Assembly: GCA_027019335.1 (NCBI GenBank)
Contig: JALUWV010000078.1
Location: 1 to 41,378, forward strand
Source: Sulfurimonas sp.
GTDB taxonomy: Bacteria; Campylobacterota; Campylobacteria; Campylobacterales; Sulfurimonadaceae
Reading direction: 5' to 3'
Length of the DNA stretch: 41,378 nt
Position 1 is the stretch's first letter. Each line of letters begins with the position of its first letter. The notes below the pieces were generated by a model. It ran no database searches, had not been told where the DNA came from, and saw nothing but the letters and a program-made list of their open reading frames with translations. A program made the translations under genes and the position numbers. Positions 36,468 through 41,378 of the stretch are shown here, piece by piece.

Positions 36468-37076
36468 TTATAAAGATGTTGCAGAATTGAGGTTGATTGT
36501 TGCAGTTTGAGAAGAGTTTAATATGGCTGATTTTTCTTCTTCTAAAAGTGTTACTTGTGTAGTAAGTTGAGAGACTAGTGAGTGGTTATGTTTCTTTGCA
36601 TCTTCGAGTTCTTCTTCAAGTCGTTTGATATCTTTTTCAATAAACTCAAGTTTAGAAAGAATGATAGGAACTTGTTTGTAGTCTATCAGAAAGCTATTGT
36701 TTTCGCTATGAACATTATGGATGGTAATAGAATGCGAAGCGATAACACTTACATATTCATCGACTATCTCTATAGTGACATCTTGTGCATAGATAGTACC
36801 ACTTAAGGCATGTTTGATGTGAACTTCTGTAGCATGCACTTCACCGCCATCAAGTGTGTCAATCTCTGCTTTATGGCATCTGAGTGTCCCTTTGTGTAAA
36901 TTTATTTGGGCAGTATGTGCAAATTGTGAAGAGTAATGGTCGGTACATCCATCTATAAGAAGTTGTTTTGCTTCAATGATACTGTTTTCATTGGTGTCTT
37001 TTAAAAGATGTAAAGAGTCGCATTGGAGTTCTTCTTCTGCTTGTATGTACTCTTGTGTTATTTCAAACTCTTTCAT
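36468..37076 (-). CDS. DUF342/FapA-like beta-helix and coiled-coil protein
   Basis: 202 residues. Residues about 25-135 are made of short beta-strand repeats with alternating hydrophobic residues (AQINLHKGTLRCHKAEIDTL, GGEVHATEVHIKHALSGTIY, AQDVTIEIVDEYVSVIASHS), the pattern of the right-handed beta-helix of DUF342/FapA and bactofilin-like proteins. A coiled coil follows (about 140-188, FIEKDIKRLEEELEDAKK), also as in DUF342 proteins, and then a polar tail. It lacks the N-terminal domain of full FapA. No signal peptide. Function unknown; FapA-type proteins have been linked with flagellar or cell-envelope placement. Eight bases after the DUF3972 gene. Confidence 0.65.
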   Translation of the reverse strand: MKEFEITQEYIQAEEELQCDSLHLLKDTNENSIIEAKQLLIDGCTDHYSSQFAHTAQINLHKGTLRCHKAEIDTLDGGEVHATEVHIKHALSGTIYAQDVTIEIVDEYVSVIASHSITIHNVHSENNSFLIDYKQVPIILSKLEFIEKDIKRLEEELEDAKKHNHSLVSQLTTQVTLLEEEKSAILNSSQTATINLNSATSL

Positions 37077-37084
37077 GTCTTCTC

Positions 37085-37747
37085 CTAGTACTCGAGTAAA
37101 TCACTATAGTCGTATTTGGAAAAATCCAAATAAAGTTTATCGTTCTTTTTGATAATTCGTACATCTTTATTGTAAGCTTCTAAAAATCTTTTTTTAATTA
37201 CTTTCTTTGCATGTGCATCAATGTCTAAAGATTTAAGATAGGCTTTTAACTCAACAATAATTTTTTCTTCTTTATGTTCAACAGGTTTATGCAGTGTTTC
37301 TACCTCATGAACAGTTTGCTCTTTTTGGATGTTAATTTGGGCATTGATGAGTTCTAAAACACTTTTGAGTTGTTCATCTTTTGCATTATAAACTTTTTCA
37401 ATTTTATTCATTTCATCACGAAGCATTTGCTCTTTATCGTCTATCAGTTTATCAATCTTCTCTTCAAGTTGAATGATTTTTTCTTTGAGTTGTTGGTTCT
37501 CTTTTTGGTAGAGAGATAAAACCATAGAGACTGTTGTTTTAGGCTTTTGAAGAGACTTTTGTTGGACTCTCTTCTTCTCTTCATTTATTTGTGTTGTCTT
37601 TTTCTCATCTACTGAGTGTTTCGTAACGATGATGTATGTGACACCATTTTCAATGATATAGTTCAACTTTTTTGCACGAAGTTTTGAGTGTATCATTTCT
37701 TTAGACATTTTAAAATGTTGTGAATACTCATCAAGTGTCAGTCGCAT
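37085..37747 (-). CDS. DUF3972-like coiled-coil protein with N-terminal HTH-like part
   Basis: 220 residues: an N-terminal region like an excisionase/MerR-type helix-turn-helix (MRLTLDEYSQHFKMSKEMIHSKLRAKKLNYIIENGVTYIIV, 1-42), a basic linker, a long coiled coil (about 80-145), and a C-terminal charged domain (VELKAYLKSLDIDAHAKKVIKKRFLEAYNK) ending YLDFSKYDYSDLLEY. I place it in DUF3972, a Campylobacterota family without a known role. The helix-turn-helix may bind DNA or only tie subunits together. AAGGAAAC precedes the ATG. First gene of this minus-strand string. Confidence 0.7.
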   Translation of the reverse strand: MRLTLDEYSQHFKMSKEMIHSKLRAKKLNYIIENGVTYIIVTKHSVDEKKTTQINEEKKRVQQKSLQKPKTTVSMVLSLYQKENQQLKEKIIQLEEKIDKLIDDKEQMLRDEMNKIEKVYNAKDEQLKSVLELINAQINIQKEQTVHEVETLHKPVEHKEEKIIVELKAYLKSLDIDAHAKKVIKKRFLEAYNKDVRIIKKNDKLYLDFSKYDYSDLLEY

Positions 37748-37805
37748 TTGTTTCCTTATTTGCTTTATTCATACTAATTTTAGCATAAAAGCTATTTAAG
37801 ATTGC

Positions 37806-37811
37806 TATAAT
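37806..37811 (+). promoter_or_regulatory. -10 box of the aldolase gene
   Basis: TATAAT, 35 bases before the aldolase ATG, in the gap shared with the divergent DUF3972 gene. No -35 match. An inverted repeat TAGC/GCTA around ATAAAA (37781-37794) lies between the two start regions. Confidence 0.5.
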
Positions 37812-37846
37812 ATAATTACATATTAACAAAAAAAGAGGAAGTATTG

Positions 37847-38926
37847 ATGAGTAAAGGTATTTTAGACATAGTAAAACCTGGGGTTCTTTTTGGTGAAGAT
37901 GTACAAAAAGTTTATGCACATGCAAAAGAGAAAGGGTTTGCAATTCCTGCTGTAAATGTTGTTAATTCTGACTCAATCAATGGTGTTTTAGAAGCTGCGG
38001 CAAAAGTAAAGTCTCCTGTAATTATCCAGTTTAGTAATGGAGGAGCATCTTTTTATGCAGGAAAAGGGCTTTCAAATGAGAATGAAAAAGCAGCTATTGT
38101 AGGTGCTGTTGCTGGGGCTATATATGTGCATATGATGGCGGAGAGTTATGGAGTTGCTGTTATTTTACATACAGACCATGCTGCAAGAAAACTTTTACCA
38201 TGGATAGATGCACTTTTAGAAACAAGTGAAAGTTACTATAAAACACAAGGAAAACCACTTTTTTCTTCACATATGCTTGACCTTTCAGAAGAGCCTTTAG
38301 AAGAGAACATTGCTACTTGTAAAGCATACTTAGAACGTATGAGTAAAATTGGTATGAGCATAGAGATTGAGCTTGGTGTGACTGGTGGTGAAGAAGATGG
38401 TGTGGACAATACGAACATAGATAATGCACTGTTATACACACAACCTGAAGAAGTCGCCTTCGCTTATAAAGAATTGAGTGAAATTTCTCAGAACTTTACA
38501 ATCGCTGCTTCTTTTGGAAATGTACATGGTGTGTATAAACCAGGGAATGTGCAACTCACTCCAAAAATCTTAGATAATTCACAAGCATATATTGCTAAAG
38601 AGTTTCAAAAAGATGCTAAACCTGTAAATTTTGTATTTCATGGTGGTTCAGGTTCTGCACCGAGCGAAATTTCAGAAGCGATTGGATATGGTGTGATTAA
38701 AATGAATATTGACACAGATACGCAGTGGGCTACATGGAATGGTGTACGCGAATATGTAAGTACAAATCATGACTATTTACAAGGACAAATCGGTAATCCT
38801 GATGGTGAAGATAAGCCAAACAAAAAGTACTATGACCCAAGAAAATGGATTCGTTCTGGGCAGAGTGGACTTGTAGCACGTGTAGAGCAAGCGTTTAAAG
38901 ATTTAAACGCAATTGATAGAAATTAA
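37847..38926 (+). CDS. fbaA: class II fructose-bisphosphate aldolase
   Basis: Splits or makes fructose-1,6-bisphosphate; in an autotroph it works mainly for gluconeogenesis. Counted from ATG 37847 it has 359 residues, the same as E. coli FbaA; GAGGAA at 37835-37840 is well spaced for this ATG, so I reject the TTG three bases earlier. Seen: the zinc and catalytic motif ILHTDHAA (His108, Asp110, His111), GGEEDGVDN, the substrate loops FGNVHGVYKPG and FHGGSGSAPSEI, and IKMNIDTDTQWA. Metal-dependent type A. Confidence 0.96.
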   Translation: MSKGILDIVKPGVLFGEDVQKVYAHAKEKGFAIPAVNVVNSDSINGVLEAAAKVKSPVIIQFSNGGASFYAGKGLSNENEKAAIVGAVAGAIYVHMMAESYGVAVILHTDHAARKLLPWIDALLETSESYYKTQGKPLFSSHMLDLSEEPLEENIATCKAYLERMSKIGMSIEIELGVTGGEEDGVDNTNIDNALLYTQPEEVAFAYKELSEISQNFTIAASFGNVHGVYKPGNVQLTPKILDNSQAYIAKEFQKDAKPVNFVFHGGSGSAPSEISEAIGYGVIKMNIDTDTQWATWNGVREYVSTNHDYLQGQIGNPDGEDKPNKKYYDPRKWIRSGQSGLVARVEQAFKDLNAIDRN

Positions 38927-38934
38927 GGAGATAT

Positions 38935-40230
38935 ATGTCATTTGAAAAACTAGGACTCATCAAACCACTTTTAAGTGCAATAACAGAGATGGGGTATGAA
39001 CACCCAACACTGATTCAAAAAAGAGCGATTCCTTTAGTCCTAGCCAAAAGTGATGTTTTTGCAACGGCACAAACAGGGACAGGAAAAACAGCTGCATTTG
39101 GTTTACCAATCTTGCAGAGACTTAGAAAAACTGAGGCAGATGAAACGAGATTACTTAAAGCAGTGATTCTTTCACCAACTCGCGAACTCAGTATCCAAAT
39201 CTTTGAAGATTTGCAAAAGTATGCACAAAATATGAAAGTGGAGTGTGCTGTTTTAGTAGGGGGTAAAGATATTGCCTCACAGCAACGTGCTATGAAAAAG
39301 GGTGTAGATATTGTTATCGCAACACCTGGACGCTTCTTAGAACATGTTGAAAATGGACTCAATATAGAAAACATAGAATTTTTTGTTCTTGATGAAGCGG
39401 ATAGAATGTTAGATATGGGCTTCTCAAAAGAGATACGCAAAGTCCATCCACTCTTACCTAAACGCCACCAAACACTGCTTTTTTCAGCAACATATAGTGA
39501 CAAGGTACGTAAACTTTCTAAGCTTGTACTCAATAAGCCTGCATTTATAGAGACTTCTAAGAAAAACTCTACAGTAGACACCATCAACCAAGTGGCTTAT
39601 ATGGTAGACACCAACAGAAAAGCAGGGCTTTTAGCATATCTCATAGGTTCAAGAAATTATCCACAGGTTTTAGTTTTTACGAGAACGAAAGTGAGTGCAG
39701 ATACACTTGTAGAAGAGCTGAAAAAAGATGGTTTGAAATGTGATGTGATTCATGGTGATAAAACACAAGCAAAACGACTCAAAACACTCCAAAAATTTAA
39801 AGATGGAAGTATAAAAGTTCTTGTGGCTACAGATATTGCTTCAAGAGGTCTTGATATTGAAGAACTTCCTTATGTTATCAACTATGAGCTGCCTTCAGTT
39901 CCTGAAGATTATGTCCATAGAGTAGGGCGAACAGGTCGGGCAGGTCGTGAGGGTGAAGCGATTTCTCTTTTAGATATTTATGAAAAATATGACATTAAAG
40001 AGATTGAAAAAGTAATAGGTATGAAGATAGATAAAGAAGTAGTCGAAGGGTTCGAACCTGACCCCAACATCAGACGTAAAGATGTGGATGAAAAGCGACT
40101 CAAAGGTGAACATAAAAAACCAAGTGCGAAAAAAGAGCGAAACTATAGTAAAAATAACTCTAACAGACCTGAGACAAAAAAACAGATGAAAGTTACAAAG
40201 AAGAAGAGGAAAACAACAAAAAGGGACTAG
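38935..40230 (+). CDS. DEAD-box RNA helicase, RhlE-like
   Basis: An ATP-dependent RNA helicase of 431 residues. Motifs in order: Q motif (GYEHPTLIQKRAIP), Walker A AQTGTGKT (45-52), PTRELSIQI, TPGRFLE, DEAD (153-156), SAT, VLVFTRTK, VATDIASRGLDI and HRVGRTGRAGREG. A lysine/arginine-rich tail (about 385-431) will bind RNA. Likely work: ribosome assembly or mRNA decay, often important in the cold. It starts eight bases after fbaA with AAGGAG. The last four bases, CTAG, are shared with the convergent GGDEF gene. Confidence 0.95.
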   Translation: MSFEKLGLIKPLLSAITEMGYEHPTLIQKRAIPLVLAKSDVFATAQTGTGKTAAFGLPILQRLRKTEADETRLLKAVILSPTRELSIQIFEDLQKYAQNMKVECAVLVGGKDIASQQRAMKKGVDIVIATPGRFLEHVENGLNIENIEFFVLDEADRMLDMGFSKEIRKVHPLLPKRHQTLLFSATYSDKVRKLSKLVLNKPAFIETSKKNSTVDTINQVAYMVDTNRKAGLLAYLIGSRNYPQVLVFTRTKVSADTLVEELKKDGLKCDVIHGDKTQAKRLKTLQKFKDGSIKVLVATDIASRGLDIEELPYVINYELPSVPEDYVHRVGRTGRAGREGEAISLLDIYEKYDIKEIEKVIGMKIDKEVVEGFEPDPNIRRKDVDEKRLKGEHKKPSAKKERNYSKNNSNRPETKKQMKVTKKKRKTTKRD

Positions 40231-41162
40231 AGACTGCTGATACAGTTTCTTCCATTTTCTTTTGATTTATAGAGGGCTTCATCGCAACGTCTAAAGATAG
40301 AGGACTCTGTATCGAGTTCTTTATATTGTGTTATACCAAAACTAGCAGTAATTTTTCCAACTTTCTCAAAAGGGTGTATTTCTATGGATTTTCTGATATT
40401 TTCTGCTTTTTGTATCGTATTTTCTTTTGTAGTCTTTGGAATGAGAATAATAAATTCTTCTCCACCCCATCGAGCAAAAATATCAAACTCTCGAATATGG
40501 TGCTTGACAATTTCTACAAGTGTGCATAAAACTGTATCACCGATTTCATGCCCATGTCTATCATTGACTTGTTTGAACAAATCTATATCTATTAAAATAA
40601 GAGAAAATAATTGTAATCCTGCTTGTGCTTTTTGTAGCTCTTGTTTAAGCATTTCATCAAATTTTTGTCGATTATAAATTTGAGTGAGGTGATCCTTTGT
40701 TGCAATGTCATAGAAACGTTTTGATTCTGCTTTAGCTTTTGAAATTGTTTCATTGAAAGCTTCTAAGACACCCCGAAAATTCGCATCAAATATATAGCTA
40801 ATATTCTCATACATTTCTTCACTCATACGATTGTTTTGGAAGAGTAAGTTAATCATGGATTTTCTAAAATTGATACAAATTATAAAAAGTTCAGCGGATG
40901 AAATTTCTTTGTCTTTAAGGTACTCGAGCAATTTACTAATAACAGGACAATTGCCTATAGTATTTGAACCTTGAATAACTCCTATAAAGTAGTTTAGAAC
41001 AGGGTGTGCATAAGTAGTGGAAAACATTTTTATATTGACATCATGCTTTTTGAGTATTTTTTGAACATCAGTGGCGCTGAGCCATATATCTACTATCTTC
41101 TCTCTATTTGTATCGAGGATGTATACATTTTTTGTAATTAGTGCAATATTAGACTTATTCAT
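40227..41162 (-). CDS. diguanylate cyclase with unrecognised N-terminal helical domain
   Basis: 311 residues. The GGDEF domain (about 150-311) begins DHLTQIYNRQKFDE and contains IDIDLFKQVNDRHGHEIGD and the active-site GGEEF (233-237). An inhibitory c-di-GMP site is kept: Arg224 and Asp227 (REFD) five residues before GGEEF. Hence it should be an active, feedback-controlled cyclase. The N-terminal 140 residues are helical, without membrane segments (IVDIWLSATDVQKILKKH, NYFIGVIQGSNTIG, ELFIICINFRKSMINLLF), and of no family I can name; they probably sense a cytoplasmic signal. No EAL domain is adjacent. Confidence 0.92.
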   Translation of the reverse strand: MNKSNIALITKNVYILDTNREKIVDIWLSATDVQKILKKHDVNIKMFSTTYAHPVLNYFIGVIQGSNTIGNCPVISKLLEYLKDKEISSAELFIICINFRKSMINLLFQNNRMSEEMYENISYIFDANFRGVLEAFNETISKAKAESKRFYDIATKDHLTQIYNRQKFDEMLKQELQKAQAGLQLFSLILIDIDLFKQVNDRHGHEIGDTVLCTLVEIVKHHIREFDIFARWGGEEFIILIPKTTKENTIQKAENIRKSIEIHPFEKVGKITASFGITQYKELDTESSIFRRCDEALYKSKENGRNCISSL

Positions 41163-41378
41163 GACTAAAACCTCATACCTTATTTTAAGTATACAAAAAG
41201 GGTAGCACTATCTATCTTTGTTATTGATTAAATTTAACTATAATGGTAAAGAATATAGGTAAATCCGATGAAACAGTTTTTCAACACACTAAACTAGGTA
41301 TTAGAACGGAATATCCGTAAAAAATATTAAAAATTTACAGTTAAAAAGCTCATTGAACTATTTTAGAGTATGTATGAT
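41163..41378. other. terminal intergenic region, no gene seen
   Basis: 216 A/T-rich bases up to the window edge. On minus, TATACT near 41189 could be the -10 of the GGDEF gene. On plus, TATAAT at 41239-41244 is followed by a nine-codon frame (41268-41297, MKQFFNTLN) with AGG eight to ten bases upstream, and by a 5-bp hairpin ACGGA/TCCGT (41306-41318). These could be the leader of a gene beyond the window, but nothing proves it. Confidence 0.35.

Noticed and set aside
39015..39587. 190-residue open frame on minus, antisense to the DEAD-box helicase
   Set aside because: Helicase motifs are complete on the plus strand; the antisense frame is serine-rich shadow sequence.
41268..41297. Nine-codon frame as a leader peptide
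   Set aside because: Plausible ribosome site but too short, with no downstream gene visible to judge; noted only within the terminal-region entry.
41340..41378. rRNA-type promoter at the window end (TTGAAC and TATGAT)
   Set aside because: The spacer is only 14 bases and no rRNA sequence follows within the window.

Overview
The window is an AT-rich, gene-dense bacterial chromosome segment. It almost certainly comes from the Campylobacterota (former Epsilonproteobacteria), most likely a free-living Sulfurimonas/Sulfurovum-like chemolithotroph. Pointers are lineage-specific genes (hobA, DUF507, DUF3972, DUF4006, the epsilon-type addA/addB), a cbb3 oxidase operon, TATAAT-type promoters mostly without a clear -35 box, and gene orders I recall from Campylobacter jejuni (purA, two flagellar-like coiled-coil genes, DUF507, carA; ccoNOQP followed by small accessory genes and addB) and Helicobacter pylori (rppH-lysC-hobA-holB-folP). 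I see no insertion sequence, prophage, CRISPR array, rRNA gene or transfer island. No gene-free stretch exceeds 300 bases.

Layout. 1-249: a minus-strand tRNA-Gly(GCC) and divergent promoters. 250-4304: ilvD-thrS-infC, closed by a strong hairpin terminator. 4446-5554: a YeeE/YedE sulfur transporter split into two genes. 5585-6910 (minus): a YajR-like MFS exporter, divergent from rdgB (6975-7562) across a palindromic double promoter. 7559-8329 (minus): uppP. 8430-8822: a CheY-like receiver. 8903-14859: class V aminotransferase, hisZ, purA, a FliJ-like and a MotE-like gene, a DUF507 gene and carA. 15057-19923: ccoNOQP plus DUF4006, a 30-residue membrane peptide, a membrane-anchored unknown and a FixH-like protein. 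19930-27724: addB-trkA-trkH-addA, a recombination nuclease pair with a potassium-uptake pair between its two genes. 27795-31791: rppH-lysC-hobA-holB-folP. 31756-37747 (minus): a string made of a DUF3972 protein, a DUF342-like beta-helix/coiled-coil protein, a small basic protein, HU, a NERD-like/degenerate helicase protein, msrB, a secreted cyclophilin and a PiT phosphate permease. 37847-40230: class II aldolase and a DEAD-box helicase. 40227-41162 (minus): a diguanylate cyclase.

Together these are core functions: amino-acid, purine and pyrimidine synthesis (ilvD, lysC, hisZ, purA, carA), translation (thrS, infC), microaerobic respiration (cbb3), recombinational repair (AddAB), replication control (HobA, delta-prime) and ion uptake (Trk, PiT). 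I found no clearly new multi-gene system. The least explained elements are the NERD-like/SF1-like protein at 34363-35799, the DUF342-like/DUF3972 cluster at 36216-37747, the 30-residue peptide in the oxidase operon, the trk genes between addB and addA, and tail-to-tail gene pairs whose stop codons interlock.
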